DNA of 64,000 bases from Flectobacillus longus (lineage in GTDB: Bacteria > Bacteroidota > Bacteroidia > Cytophagales > Spirosomataceae): contig NZ_JASHIC010000007.1 of the NCBI RefSeq assembly GCF_030056705.1, positions 62,001 to 126,000 on the forward strand, read 5' to 3'. Of this stretch, positions 44,292 through 53,671 are shown in pieces; the first letter of the stretch is position 1; every line of letters begins with the position of its first letter. The position numbers and the translations under genes are program-made. The notes below the pieces were generated by a model that had not been told where the DNA came from, searched no databases, and was given only the letters and a program-made list of their open reading frames with translations.

Positions 44292-45650
44292 TTGAATACT
44301 TTTCTCAATCGATATAAATCTGATTTTATTGCCACTTTTAATCTTGCTCTTCCCATTATTACAGCCCAAGTTGGAGTAATGCTAATGGGTTTTGCAGACA
44401 CTGTACAAGTAGGTCGAATGGCACAAGGCTCGGTACCTGCGCTGGCAGCTGCCGCCGATGCCAATGGTATTTTCTTTAATATCGCCATTGTTGGTTATAT
44501 CTGCTTGCAAGTGGTAGCACCGCTTGTTTCCTCAGCTCAATCATCAAACAATCCAGGGCAATGCAAGCAATTACTACGTGCAAGTGTAGTAGTTTCGCTC
44601 ATTATGAGTGTAATATGCGCCTTTCTAATAGTCTTGATTGGACTGAATATTGACTTGTTGAAACAACCCAAAGAAATCAAATCGATGACCTTGGATTTTC
44701 TTTGGATAATTACTATTTCAATTTTCCCCTCGTTTGTATTTTCTGCCATTAAAAGTTTTACAGATGGGCTTTCCCAGACCAAAGTTGCCATGCAAATTAC
44801 GGTAAGTGCCTTGTTGCTCAACGTCGTTTTAAATCATTTATTAATCAATGGTTATAAAAATATTATTCCTGCACTAGGCTTAAATGGAGCTGGTTATGCA
44901 ACATTGACCTCTAGGATTTATATGGCATTGGCAATCATTATTTATACCCTTCGTGATAAAGCATTCAAACCTTATTTGCAAGCCTCTACGCAAGGTCTGG
45001 ATTCTATCAAAACACTTATTGGTAAGATAATGAAATTAGGAATTCCGAGCGGATTTCAGGGATTTAGTGAGGTTGCAGCCTTCTATGGCGCAGTCGTCAT
45101 GATGGGTTGGATAAGTTTACCACATAAAGCTGCACACCAAGTAGCGATTGGTTTTGTATCCATGACCTTTATGGCTGCTACGGGTATAGGCGCTGCGGGA
45201 GGTATCCGTGTAGGTTCGGGTATGGGTGAAAAAAGTAAAAAAGCTATCATCGACGCAGGGACTTCTGCCCTATTGATGGGTTTGATATTTATGGGAACTT
45301 GCAGTATTATATTTTTGGTATTTAATGATTTTTTGGCGAGTTATGTCAAAGATGACCAAGTTGTAGCACTTGCGGCTGAATTGATTATTTGGGGAGGAAT
45401 ATTTCAGTTATTCGATGGAACACAAGCAGTTAGTGTAGGTATTTTACGAGGAATTGCGGATGTGAATGTGCCAACAATTATTACTTTTATTGCCTATTGG
45501 GTAGTAGGTTTGCCTATGTGCTATTTCTTGGGTTTTGTGTTAGATTTAAAACATATTGGTATCTGGATAGGACTTACTTCTAGTTTATTTGTTTCGGCAT
45601 CCTTACTAAGCTGGCGATTTTATGCAAAAGCCAACAAGCTGTGGCATTAA
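44292..45650 (+). CDS. MATE-family efflux transporter
   Basis: About 452 residues with 12 membrane helices. The frame also opens at a GTG (44229), but that codon lies inside the terminator hairpin and before the -7 box, so a start at the TTG at 44292 (LNTFLNRYKSDFIATFNLALPIIT) is preferred; no ATG precedes helix 1. The MATE pattern is clear: ALPIITAQVGVMLMGFADTVQVG and two six-helix halves with the second starting IMKLGIPSGFQGFSEV. It exports drugs, toxic cations or metabolites in exchange for Na+ or H+. The substrate is unknown. Repeat copy 1b lies directly downstream. Confidence 0.88.
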   Translation: MNTFLNRYKSDFIATFNLALPIITAQVGVMLMGFADTVQVGRMAQGSVPALAAAADANGIFFNIAIVGYICLQVVAPLVSSAQSSNNPGQCKQLLRASVVVSLIMSVICAFLIVLIGLNIDLLKQPKEIKSMTLDFLWIITISIFPSFVFSAIKSFTDGLSQTKVAMQITVSALLLNVVLNHLLINGYKNIIPALGLNGAGYATLTSRIYMALAIIIYTLRDKAFKPYLQASTQGLDSIKTLIGKIMKLGIPSGFQGFSEVAAFYGAVVMMGWISLPHKAAHQVAIGFVSMTFMAATGIGAAGGIRVGSGMGEKSKKAIIDAGTSALLMGLIFMGTCSIIFLVFNDFLASYVKDDQVVALAAELIIWGGIFQLFDGTQAVSVGILRGIADVNVPTIITFIAYWVVGLPMCYFLGFVLDLKHIGIWIGLTSSLFVSASLLSWRFYAKANKLWH

Positions 45651-45661
45651 AATATCATCCC

Positions 45662-45868
45662 TAATTTAGTGAATGTTGAATGAGTGATTTAGTGATTGTT
45701 TTAAAATCTGTATTCTAGCAGTAGAGATGCAATGCTTTGCGTCTTAAGCCGAGTCAGCCAGTATAGTAATATCAATATGCTAAATAACTTAAAATTAGAC
45801 GCGAAATATTGCGTCTCTACAAATGAAATATGTAGTAAAAAATCACTCATTCGCAAATCACTAAATTA
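45662..45868. repeat. Dispersed palindromic repeat, family 1, copy b
   Basis: A 207-bp element with perfect 11-bp terminal inverted repeats, TAATTTAGTGA (45662-45672) and TCACTAAATTA (45858-45868). Its left half is nearly identical, on the opposite strand, to the right half of copy a: GAATGTTGAATGAGTGATTT, TATTCTAGCAGTAGAGA and GCAATGCTTTGCGTC. The right half shows GACGCGAAATATTGCGTC. The centre differs from copy a and lacks the strong hairpin. No ORF lies inside. Confidence 0.8.
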
Positions 45869-45878
45869 ATCACATCAT

Positions 45879-46403
45879 TTATTTCCCTAACGCCAGTTTG
45901 ATATGTTCCAAATGATGTTTGGCATGCCAAGCACCCATGTCTAAGGCGTCGATAAGCTTGATATATATTTGACGAATAGGATGATAATATCCTCGCTGAA
46001 ATTCTTCCTCAGACATTTGCTCGATGAGGTAGGTCCAACGGGCGTGAGTTCCTTCTATCATTTGTAATGAAAAAGTAATTGGAGCCGTTTTTGCCTCATC
46101 CATTGTTGCCCAAGCATCAATTTTAGCTACAACGCCATTAGGGTCGGTTTCAGTCAAGGCATGTTTGAAACGGATATAATGCAAAAGGTGCATATCCGCC
46201 ACATGATTGATTAATTGCTGAATAGTCCAACTTCCTTCGCGATATTGTTTTTGTAAATCTTCGTGCGACAAATTTTCAGTTAAAGCACGATACTCGACAG
46301 GAATATTCTTTAAGATATTGAGTCTTTCCTGAAACTCTTCTGGTGTGTACTCACCTTTTGGCGACCATTTTCCGATGGGGAACTGTAATGCTGTAATATC
46401 CAT
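45879..46403 (-). CDS. YfiT/DinB-family metal-dependent hydrolase or bacillithiol transferase
   Basis: 174 residues, a four-helix DinB-type fold. The family's three metal histidines are recognisable as H67 (LINHVADMH) and the C-terminal pair in AWHAKHHLEHIKLA. The opening QFPIGKWSPKGEYTPEEF is characteristic of the YfiT subgroup, related to the bacillithiol S-transferase BstA. It conjugates a low-molecular-weight thiol to electrophiles, or acts as a hydrolase; which one is not decidable from sequence. Single gene between repeat copies 1b and 1c. Confidence 0.88.
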   Translation of the reverse strand: MDITALQFPIGKWSPKGEYTPEEFQERLNILKNIPVEYRALTENLSHEDLQKQYREGSWTIQQLINHVADMHLLHYIRFKHALTETDPNGVVAKIDAWATMDEAKTAPITFSLQMIEGTHARWTYLIEQMSEEEFQRGYYHPIRQIYIKLIDALDMGAWHAKHHLEHIKLALGK

Positions 46404-46530
46404 TTTCTCAAAGTTGTTTTGTTCAGAACGTATAAAGAGCCGATTTATGATTTTCGGGCATTTCTTCTTTGTAACAAATTGTTCATCAAGAACATTTCAT
46501 ATCAACAAAGTAGGTGCGAATATTTAATGG

Positions 46531-46625
46531 AAAAGGCAGTCGAAATTAGTTTTTCGACCGCCTTTTTAACACTATATTTCAGTATGATATTTTGCTAAGA
46601 CGTAAAGTATTACGTCTCTACTGAT
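46531..46625. repeat. Dispersed palindromic repeat, family 1, copy c (half element)
   Basis: The hairpin AAAAGGCAGTCGAAA / TTTCGACCGCCTTTT (about 46531-46566, one mismatch) is followed by CACTATATTTCAGTATGATA and AAGACGTAAAGTATTACGTCTCTAC, colinear with 6993-7062 of copy a. The outer arm is lost. The hairpin is placed to terminate leuS transcription (minus strand). Confidence 0.65.
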
Positions 46626-46665
46626 GAATATTTTTCAAAAACTACATTCATCATTCTAAATTATC

Positions 46666-49479
46666 CTACAACACAACGTTAACAATACGTTTTGGCACAA
46701 CGATAACTTTCTTAGGTGTTTTTCCTTCAAGCCATTTTTGTACTACTTCGTTTGCCAATACGCCAGCTTCGATTTCTGAACTTGCCAAATCTACAGGGAA
46801 AGCAATGTTTGTTCTTACTTTACCATTGATAGAAATTGGGTATTCAAAACTTGATTCTACCAAGTATGAAGGCTCAAATTTAGGGAAAGAAGCCTTCGAT
46901 ACAGTTCCAGCTTCATGACCTAACAACGACCATAATTCTTCAGACAAGTGTGGTGTATATGAAGACATTAAGATGACTAATTGTTCCAAAATTTCCTTTT
47001 TAGAACATTTCAAAGAACCCAAGTCATTTACACAAATCATCAAACTTGAAACAACAGTATTGAACGAATAACGCTCTAAATCGTCTTCAACTTTTTTGAT
47101 GGCTGTATGCAATACTTTCAACTCTTCTTTAGTAGCTTTTTCGTCCTTCACTTTCCATTTGCCCTGCTCATCATAGAACAAACGCCATACTTTTTTGATA
47201 AATCTGAAAGAACCATCGATACCATTTGTATTCCAAGGTTTTGCTTGTTCCAATGGTCCCAAGAACATTTCATACAAACGTAAGGTATCTGCTCCTACTC
47301 TATCTACCAACACATCTGGGTTTACGACATTGTATTTCGATTTTGACATTTTCTCAACCTCTACTCCACAAACATATTTGTCGCCTTCCAAGATAAATTC
47401 AGCCTCTGCAAAATCTGAACGCCAAGCTTTGAAAGCCTCAATATCCAAAATTTCGTTGTTTACGATATTCACATCTACGTGCAATGAAGTCACATCGTAT
47501 TGGTCTTTCAAGCCAGCCGAAACAAAGACAGGCTTTTTACCTTCGCCATTTGAAGATTTGATACGATACACAAAGTTAGAACGACCTTGAATCATACCTT
47601 GGTTAATCAACTTTTTGGCAAATTCTTCTTCGTTTACTAAACCAATATCTTTCAAGAATTTATTCCAAAAACGACTATACAACAAGTGACCTGTAGCGTG
47701 CTCTGAACCACCAATGTACAAGTCAACTGCTTGCCAATAATCGATAGCCTCTTTGCTTGCCATTGCTTCCTCATTCTGAGCATCCATATAACGGTACCAA
47801 TACCAAGATGAACCTGCCCAACCTGGCATCGTGCTCAATTCGTATTCGTATTCGCCTTTGTATTTCCATCCTTCTGCACGACCAAGTGGTGGCTCACCTG
47901 TTTCGGTTGGTAAATATTTATCGATTGAAGGTAATTCTAATGGCAATTCAGATTCTTCAATTAAATATGGCAAACCATCTTTGAAATAAACTGGTACTGG
48001 CTCGCCCCAATAACGCTGACGGCTAAATACCGCGTTGCGCAAACGGAATTGTGTTTTGCCTTTACCAATACCTCTTTCTTCTAATGATTGAACCAAAGTA
48101 GCTGTAGCCTCTTTGTATTCCATACCATTGATGATACCTGAATTGATATATTTCCCTTCTTTGGTATTGTCAGCTTGCGTTTCAATTTCTTTTTGCGCGT
48201 CCAAAATAGGAATAATTGGCAAATTGAAATGCGTAGCAAAATTCCAGTCACGTTGGTCACCTGACGGTACGCCCATTACAGCACCTGTACCATAACCAGC
48301 CAACACATAATCAGCTAAATAGATAGGTACTTTCTCGTCATTAAATGGATTGATAACGTAGCTTCCTGTAAACGCACCTGAAACACGTTTTACCTCAGAC
48401 ATACGATCTAGCTCTGAACGAGATTTTGCCCAATTTACATAAGCCTCAACTTCTTCTTTTTGAGCCTCTGTAGTCAAGTATGGAACATAATCGTGCTCTG
48501 GAGCAATTACCATAAAGCTTACGCCATAAATTGTATCAACACGAGTAGTAAATACCTCGATAAATTCTGGTGCTTCTTCTGATACTGTAGAACGGTCAAC
48601 TTTGAAACGAACCGATGCACCTTGTGAGCGACCAATCCAGTTACGTTGTTGTTCTTTAATAGCATCTGACCAATCTACTTCATTCAAGCCATCTATCAAA
48701 CGGTCGGCATACGCTGTAATACGCATAGACCATTGCTTCATTTTCTTTTGTTCAACAGGAAAACCACCACGCTCAGAAACACCGTCTTTTACCTCGTCAT
48801 TTGCCAAAACAGTTCCTAATCCTGGGCACCAGTTAACTACAGATTCATCAGGGAAAGTCAAACGGTATTTCAACAACATTTCTTGTTGCTGATGACCTGA
48901 CATATTATTCCAGTCCTCAGCAGTAAATACTGGAGTTTCCTCATCACAAACCGCTTTTACGGCAGTGTTTCCAGATTCTGCGAAACGTTCCACCAAAGAA
49001 TCAATAGACAAAGCTCTATTGGCATCTTTGTCGTAATAATGGTTGAAAAGTTGCATAAAAATCCACTGAGTCCATTTGTAGAACTTAGGATCAGAAGTAC
49101 GCACTTCTCTTGACCAGTCATAGCTAAAACCGATTTGTTTCAACTGACGGATATATGTAGCAATATTATCTTCGGTTGTAATGGCAGGATGCTGTCCCGT
49201 TTGGATAGCATATTGTTCAGCAGGCAAACCAAAAGAGTCAAAACCCATCGGGTGCAACACGTTGAAACCTTTGAGACGACGATAACGGCTCACAATATCA
49301 CTTGCGATATACCCAAGCGGGTGACCTACGTGCAAACCCGCTCCTGATGGATAAGGGAACATATCCAACACATAATACTTTGGTTTTGAGTGGTCGATTT
49401 CAGTTTTGTAGGTTTGGTTTTCATCCCAAAACTGACGCCATTTTTGTTCTACTTCTCTAAAGTTGTATTCTGCAGACAT
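46666..49479 (-). CDS. leuS: Leucyl-tRNA synthetase
   Basis: 937 residues from the ATG at 49479 (MSAEYNFREVEQKWRQFW); an ATG nine codons upstream is less typical. The class I HIGH motif is HVGH (50-53, in FPYPSGAGLHVGHPLGYI). The editing domain has FTTRVDTIYGVSFMVIAPEH with the conserved Thr-rich and Asp segments. The zinc-ribbon insertion, leucine-specific domain and KMSKS (EKMSKSKYNVVNPD) follow, and the C-terminal anticodon-binding region ends VPKRIVNVVL. It charges tRNA-Leu in the cytoplasm. The leader carries a minus-strand TAATTTTG (49551-49544). It is a housekeeping gene standing alone. Confidence 0.97.
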   Translation of the reverse strand: MSAEYNFREVEQKWRQFWDENQTYKTEIDHSKPKYYVLDMFPYPSGAGLHVGHPLGYIASDIVSRYRRLKGFNVLHPMGFDSFGLPAEQYAIQTGQHPAITTEDNIATYIRQLKQIGFSYDWSREVRTSDPKFYKWTQWIFMQLFNHYYDKDANRALSIDSLVERFAESGNTAVKAVCDEETPVFTAEDWNNMSGHQQQEMLLKYRLTFPDESVVNWCPGLGTVLANDEVKDGVSERGGFPVEQKKMKQWSMRITAYADRLIDGLNEVDWSDAIKEQQRNWIGRSQGASVRFKVDRSTVSEEAPEFIEVFTTRVDTIYGVSFMVIAPEHDYVPYLTTEAQKEEVEAYVNWAKSRSELDRMSEVKRVSGAFTGSYVINPFNDEKVPIYLADYVLAGYGTGAVMGVPSGDQRDWNFATHFNLPIIPILDAQKEIETQADNTKEGKYINSGIINGMEYKEATATLVQSLEERGIGKGKTQFRLRNAVFSRQRYWGEPVPVYFKDGLPYLIEESELPLELPSIDKYLPTETGEPPLGRAEGWKYKGEYEYELSTMPGWAGSSWYWYRYMDAQNEEAMASKEAIDYWQAVDLYIGGSEHATGHLLYSRFWNKFLKDIGLVNEEEFAKKLINQGMIQGRSNFVYRIKSSNGEGKKPVFVSAGLKDQYDVTSLHVDVNIVNNEILDIEAFKAWRSDFAEAEFILEGDKYVCGVEVEKMSKSKYNVVNPDVLVDRVGADTLRLYEMFLGPLEQAKPWNTNGIDGSFRFIKKVWRLFYDEQGKWKVKDEKATKEELKVLHTAIKKVEDDLERYSFNTVVSSLMICVNDLGSLKCSKKEILEQLVILMSSYTPHLSEELWSLLGHEAGTVSKASFPKFEPSYLVESSFEYPISINGKVRTNIAFPVDLASSEIEAGVLANEVVQKWLEGKTPKKVIVVPKRIVNVVL

Positions 49480-49837
49480 TTCTATAAAATTGAATGATTG
49501 GAGCATAAAATGTAGTTAAGCATTCTGCGCTCGAAAATTTTGGCAAAATTACAGATTTTTGTCGGAATTTCCTGTAGGAGATTTTTTAGAGAATCGGTTT
49601 AAACTATTTTACCTAAAAATTTGATTTAGTATTTCTACCCTAATCATTAAAGCTTTCAAAACTCATTGTAAAGAGAAAAGAGGTTTGTGTTGAATTTTAC
49701 GCGCATCTTGTGCCAAAGCGAATGATTTAACTAATTCTTGATCATAATCCCACTTAGCGGCTTCAATGCAAGGCGCAAACATTGCGTTTCAGTCGAAGGA
49801 TAAAATAATTTCCCAACAAAATATTTAATCTACCATA
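49480..49837. other. Intergenic region, leuS leader and repeat remnant
   Basis: No gene visible. It holds the leuS -7 candidate (minus strand, 49544-49551) and a short palindrome-like word GGCGCAAACATTGCGTTTC (about 49772-49790) that resembles the GACGCAAAGCATTGCGTC core of repeat family 1, probably a decayed copy. Confidence 0.45.
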
Positions 49838-49868
49838 TTTGTAGAATAATAAAACTCTATTAACTTTG
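49838..49868 (+). promoter_or_regulatory. Bacteroidota promoter for the TauE/SafE gene
   Basis: TTTG at 49838-49841, 19 bases, TAACTTTG at 49861-49868; the ATG is 25 bases further. Both boxes and spacing match the consensus. Confidence 0.7.
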
Positions 49869-49893
49869 TAGGAAATATTGATTTTATAGACCA

Positions 49894-50859
49894 ATGATAG
49901 AAGGCTCGACTCAAGCAGAAATTCAGGAAACAAAAACAATTGTCCCGAAAAAATCCTCTAAAAATCCATTTGAGGAAGCTATTATTAAATTATGGAAGCG
50001 TGAAAGAACCCCCGCTGAGATTGTTATTCACATCTTCAATGCCATAGCACTTATGTTGGTGGGTCATTTTTTATTTACCTATCTGACGGTTCAAAATATT
50101 ACAACAGCATTTAGCGAAGTTACTTCCGATATTCTCTTTTTCATCATGGCTGGATTCATCGCCCAAATGGTTGATGGAGCATTGGGTATGGCTTATGGCG
50201 TTACGGCTTCAACGTTTTTGGCTAACGTAGGTGTTTCACCAGCAGTAATTAGTATGAGTGTACACGCCTCTGAAATCTTTACTAGTGGAGCATCTGGTTA
50301 TATGCACTTGAAATTTGGGAATGTAAACTCAAAATTATTCAAGGCAGTCTTAATACCAGGTGTAATAGGTGCGATACTAGGTGCCTATTTGCTTTCAACA
50401 TTATTAGAGCAATATATAGGATATGTAAAACCAGCAGTATCTATTTACACACTCTGCTTAGGTATTTTAATTATCAAAAAAGCATTAGTAAAACGTCAGG
50501 CGAAGAAAAATGTAAAAATGATTGGACCTTTAGCTTGGTTTGGTGGTTTTATGGACTCGGTAGGCGGTGGCGGCTGGGGACCGATTGTATCGTCTACACT
50601 CATCGCTTCAGGACGTCATCCTCGTTATACGATTGGTTCGGTCAACTTAGCGGAGTTCTTTATTTCTCTTTCATCCTCATTAACCTTTATTTTTGTTATT
50701 GGATTTTCACAGTGGCAGGTTATTTTAGGACTGATTTTGGGAGGGATGGTCGCTGCTCCAATCGCTGCTAAATTATCCACTAAGATACCTACCAAAGCAC
50801 TTATGATTCTAGTAGGCATTGTGGTAATTCTAGCTTCGTTGAAAAAGATTATAGGATAA
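49894..50859 (+). CDS. TauE/SafE (TSUP) family membrane permease
   Basis: 321 residues. After a hydrophilic 45-residue N-terminus, about eight or nine membrane helices follow. TSUP markers are FIMAGFIAQMVDGALGMAYGVTAS in the first half and GGFMDSVGGGGWGPIVSSTLI in the second, the two inverted halves of the fold. Members export or import sulfite, sulfoacetate, thiosulfate or other small organic anions. The short N-terminal extension with an extra membrane helix (about 46-65) is unusual. It has its own promoter and a strong terminator. Confidence 0.9.
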   Translation: MIEGSTQAEIQETKTIVPKKSSKNPFEEAIIKLWKRERTPAEIVIHIFNAIALMLVGHFLFTYLTVQNITTAFSEVTSDILFFIMAGFIAQMVDGALGMAYGVTASTFLANVGVSPAVISMSVHASEIFTSGASGYMHLKFGNVNSKLFKAVLIPGVIGAILGAYLLSTLLEQYIGYVKPAVSIYTLCLGILIIKKALVKRQAKKNVKMIGPLAWFGGFMDSVGGGGWGPIVSSTLIASGRHPRYTIGSVNLAEFFISLSSSLTFIFVIGFSQWQVILGLILGGMVAAPIAAKLSTKIPTKALMILVGIVVILASLKKIIG

Positions 50860-51190
50860 GAAATTTTTCAAAAACAATCGATAGATACAGCCTTCTCAGC
50901 TTAGTTGAGAAGGCTTTTTTTGTTTTATTCAACCGCTTAGTCAGAATATTGCTAAGTAGATAGACCTACTCTTGGTGATTCAAAATATTCCCACTAATTT
51001 TCCTAAACAATTGATATCCTTAATATAGCTACTTTGTTTAACTTCCTTTTTCGGCATTAAACCTGCGTTTCTTCAAAAGGTTATTAGTTTCCAAAACTTT
51101 CGAGAACACTTCTCAATTCACTTGCAAGGCAGTGTTATATCTCAAACTAATATAAAATTGCTCGGCCTTAAAATCTGATATTTATTTTTT
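50860..51190. other. Intergenic region after the permease gene
   Basis: Apart from the terminator at 50889-50921, I see no gene or repeat in these 331 bases. Confidence 0.5.
50889..50921 (+). terminator. Rho-independent terminator
   Basis: AGCCTTCTCA (50889-50898) and TGAGAAGGCT (50906-50915) are exact complements around a 7-base loop, followed by seven T. Confidence 0.88.
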
Positions 51191-52288
51191 ATGAGTATTA
51201 TTAAACGTTTTTTTCAGAAAAAATCTGCACCCAATAATCCTTATCAAGAGTTCTGGAATTGGTTTTCAGAGAATGAAAAAAAGTTTTTTGAAATTGTTAA
51301 AGATGGGGAAAAAATCGATGAGGCTTTTTTTGCTATTTTAAGTCCTAGATTAGAGCAATTACATAAAGGAATCTTTTTTCTTTCGGGAATGTACGACGAA
51401 GACATTGCCGAACTCATCCTCACCGCCGATGGCATTGTAAAAAACATTGTTTTCATCGAAGAACTCATTGAAGCAGCTCCAGCATTGCCTAATTGGAAAA
51501 TAACGGCACTTAAGCAGGCTGTAGATATGGAAGATTGGCAAATAGGCATTGAAGATTTAATCATTAACTCTCCAAGCCTTAGTTTTTTTCCTGACGAATA
51601 CCCGCAATATCCTGACGAGATTGCGATTACAATTGTGTATCAAGACTATTCAACCGAAGAACATGGTACGATTGTCTCTGGTATTTATATGTTTTTAGAT
51701 AACCTTTTAGGAGAACTAAACGCTGGTGTGCAGCTAGACCAAATCAAAATTCAAGGACCAGATACTTCGCATCCCGATTTGATTCCTATTTCCAAGCTTC
51801 CTGCCTACTTGAATTGGAGAGAAAAAGAGTTTATCGAAAAATATGAATCCACCGAAATCCCCGACGATGATATTCCGCTCACGACACTTCAGGCAACTGG
51901 CGAAAATGAAATGCCTCTGATTGCGACCATCAATATGCCGCTACTCAACTGGGATGCCAAACCTTCATTTCCGTGGGTTTTGCGTTTAGAATTGCAATAT
52001 AATGGTCAGCAAAACGATGGACTACCGAATGAAAGTGATTTCGAAATTTTGAATGAATTAGAGGATACTCTACTTGATAATTTGTTGGATTCAGGATTAT
52101 GTTTGTACACAGGTCGACAAGTAGGTTCGAATGTATGTGAGTTTTATTTTACTTGTAAAAACTTTAGAGAACCTTCTAAAAAGGTATATGAACTTACGCC
52201 CGAAATAGAACAAAATTTCAAATTTGAATACTTTATTTATCGAGATAAATATTGGCGCTCATTTGAGCATTTTCGTGTAGCATTTTAA
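51191..52288 (+). CDS. Uncharacterised protein with C-terminal DUF695-like domain
   Basis: 365 residues, no signal peptide. The N-terminal 225 residues are an acidic, leucine-rich region (WFSENEKKFFEIVKDGEKIDEAFF) seen in other DUF695-type proteins, with FPQYPDEIAITIVYQDYSTEEHG in its second half. The C-terminal part (PWVLRLELQYNGQQNDGLPN ... VGSNVCEFYFTCKN) fits the DUF695 pattern, where a 'xGRQxxxxxxEFYFYxKD' strand pair closes the domain. The function of the family is unknown. The gene is single, with a bidirectional terminator at its end. No link to a neighbour is visible. Confidence 0.7.
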   Translation: MSIIKRFFQKKSAPNNPYQEFWNWFSENEKKFFEIVKDGEKIDEAFFAILSPRLEQLHKGIFFLSGMYDEDIAELILTADGIVKNIVFIEELIEAAPALPNWKITALKQAVDMEDWQIGIEDLIINSPSLSFFPDEYPQYPDEIAITIVYQDYSTEEHGTIVSGIYMFLDNLLGELNAGVQLDQIKIQGPDTSHPDLIPISKLPAYLNWREKEFIEKYESTEIPDDDIPLTTLQATGENEMPLIATINMPLLNWDAKPSFPWVLRLELQYNGQQNDGLPNESDFEILNELEDTLLDNLLDSGLCLYTGRQVGSNVCEFYFTCKNFREPSKKVYELTPEIEQNFKFEYFIYRDKYWRSFEHFRVAF

Positions 52289-52291
52289 ATA

Positions 52292-52327
52292 AAAAGTCCG
52301 AAGGATAATCTACTACTTCGGACTTTT
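52292..52327. terminator. Bidirectional terminator hairpin
   Basis: AAAAGTCCGAAG (52292-52303) and CTTCGGACTTTT (52316-52327) are exact complements between converging genes. The stem resembles the one at 9621-9663. Confidence 0.75.
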
Positions 52328-52344
52328 CATTTTATCAAAATCAA

Positions 52345-53433
52345 CTAAGCAGTTTTAATCGCTTCCTTCAAGGCTGATAAAACTTTTGTATCGACATTTC
52401 CAAAAAGAGAAACACCTGAAGCGCCATTTTTGAGGGCTAGCTGAATACCTTTCACAATTTCTCCTTGATTATCGAAATCTGGCAAAAATAAGCCTGCATA
52501 CAAAGGAAATTTTCCATGGAGAGTTCTTACTCCTTCTTCTACAGCATCGCCAATCCAATTGACATCTTCTTTGTAGAATTTGTGATAAATCATAGGACAA
52601 ACTCCTGACAAATTCCAGTTAGTCCAATCTTGACGAACGATGCGCTTTGCCACTTCTGGCGTTGGAAACACCGCCGCCGTAATAGGCTTTTTGAACGAAG
52701 CCGCCGTTGCAGACAAATGATTAACGATTCGGGTAATATTGTCATAACGGAATTTACGCCAAGAAAGATTTTGGTCTGGATTTTCTGACTTTAGAATATC
52801 AATTCCTTTTAATTCCTTAAACTTCGAGCGACAAGTATCACAGTAGCAAAAATCATATTCGGGCAACTCCTGATTTTGCTGTATGCCGTAGTTTTTCCAA
52901 AGATTTACAGGTAAAATAACGTCACAATAACGTACATAATCCAAGTGAATACCATCAACATAGGGCTTACTTAATTCTGTCTTTACAACATTTTCAAGAT
53001 AAGCTTTTGTTTCTGGTTTAGACGGACACAACCAACGATAATAATCCACATACGGAGGTTTCGTCGCGCAAGAATCGCCCTTACGACTCACAGCATACAT
53101 TTCAGGATGAGATTTCAATAGGCTTTCTTCACCACGGTTCATTGTCCAAATCCAACGGTGAGTTTCCAAACCTTGTTTTTTGGCAATAGTAAAATGCTTT
53201 TCGTCATCGGCTTCAAAGAAAATACCTGTAATACCACTTTCCTGAAATTCTCTATACTGCTTGGTCAGCACTTCTTCGCTAGCTTTATGATCGGGATTTA
53301 TCCAAATCCAAAACTTACGTTTTGCTTTTGCTGAAGAAATTTGTACCTCACTCGATGCCTCCGCAGTAGTAGAACTACCCGCCAAAGCCAATGAGCCTAA
53401 GCCAATTTGCTTCAAAAATGTTCTTTTTTTCAT
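52345..53433 (-). CDS. GHL10/family-10-like putative glycoside hydrolase
   Basis: 362 residues. The N-terminus MKKRTFLKQIGLGSLALAG is a signal resembling a Tat leader but with only one arginine pair member, so Sec or Tat export is open. The TIM-barrel shows FWIWINPDHK, GITGIFFEADDEKH, VDGIHLDYVRYCD, CPMIYHKFY and FPLYAGLFLPDF, the pattern of the DUF187/GHL10 glycosyl-hydrolase-like family; DYVRY carries the usual acidic residue. A CYCDTCRSKF segment (about 195-205) with two CxxC-like pairs is seen in many members. The substrate is unknown. It lies downstream of the CBM9-type gene and may act with it. Confidence 0.82.
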   Translation of the reverse strand: MKKRTFLKQIGLGSLALAGSSTTAEASSEVQISSAKAKRKFWIWINPDHKASEEVLTKQYREFQESGITGIFFEADDEKHFTIAKKQGLETHRWIWTMNRGEESLLKSHPEMYAVSRKGDSCATKPPYVDYYRWLCPSKPETKAYLENVVKTELSKPYVDGIHLDYVRYCDVILPVNLWKNYGIQQNQELPEYDFCYCDTCRSKFKELKGIDILKSENPDQNLSWRKFRYDNITRIVNHLSATAASFKKPITAAVFPTPEVAKRIVRQDWTNWNLSGVCPMIYHKFYKEDVNWIGDAVEEGVRTLHGKFPLYAGLFLPDFDNQGEIVKGIQLALKNGASGVSLFGNVDTKVLSALKEAIKTA

Positions 53434-53585
53434 AGTTTTTAAAAATTGAAAATTGGAAAAATTAAGGTTAAGGCTAGCCCACCCGTGGCGAGTGTCCCAT
53501 TCGACAACGTGCGTCAGTTAAAAGCAACAAGATACACCATAAGCGTTGACTGTAGTTTAGGAAGCCAAACTAGATTCCTATGAAT

Positions 53586-53604
53586 GGTCAGTGAGACACT
53601 GACC
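53586..53604. repeat. Small perfect hairpin in the 53434-53671 gap
   Basis: GGTCAGTG-AGA-CACTGACC, perfect 8-bp arms. The surrounding 53480-53630 also contains CCACCCGTGGCG and GACCACGGAACG, suggesting a decayed palindromic repeat of a third kind. Confidence 0.45.
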
Positions 53605-53671
53605 ACGGAACGAAACTTGCTTTAGTAACCAACCAGTTGAAATTATCTTTCACCCCTTAACCTAGGTAAAT

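Noticed and set aside
45662-45868. Family 1 element as an insertion sequence
   Set aside because: It is 207 bp with no open frame, so at most a non-autonomous element.
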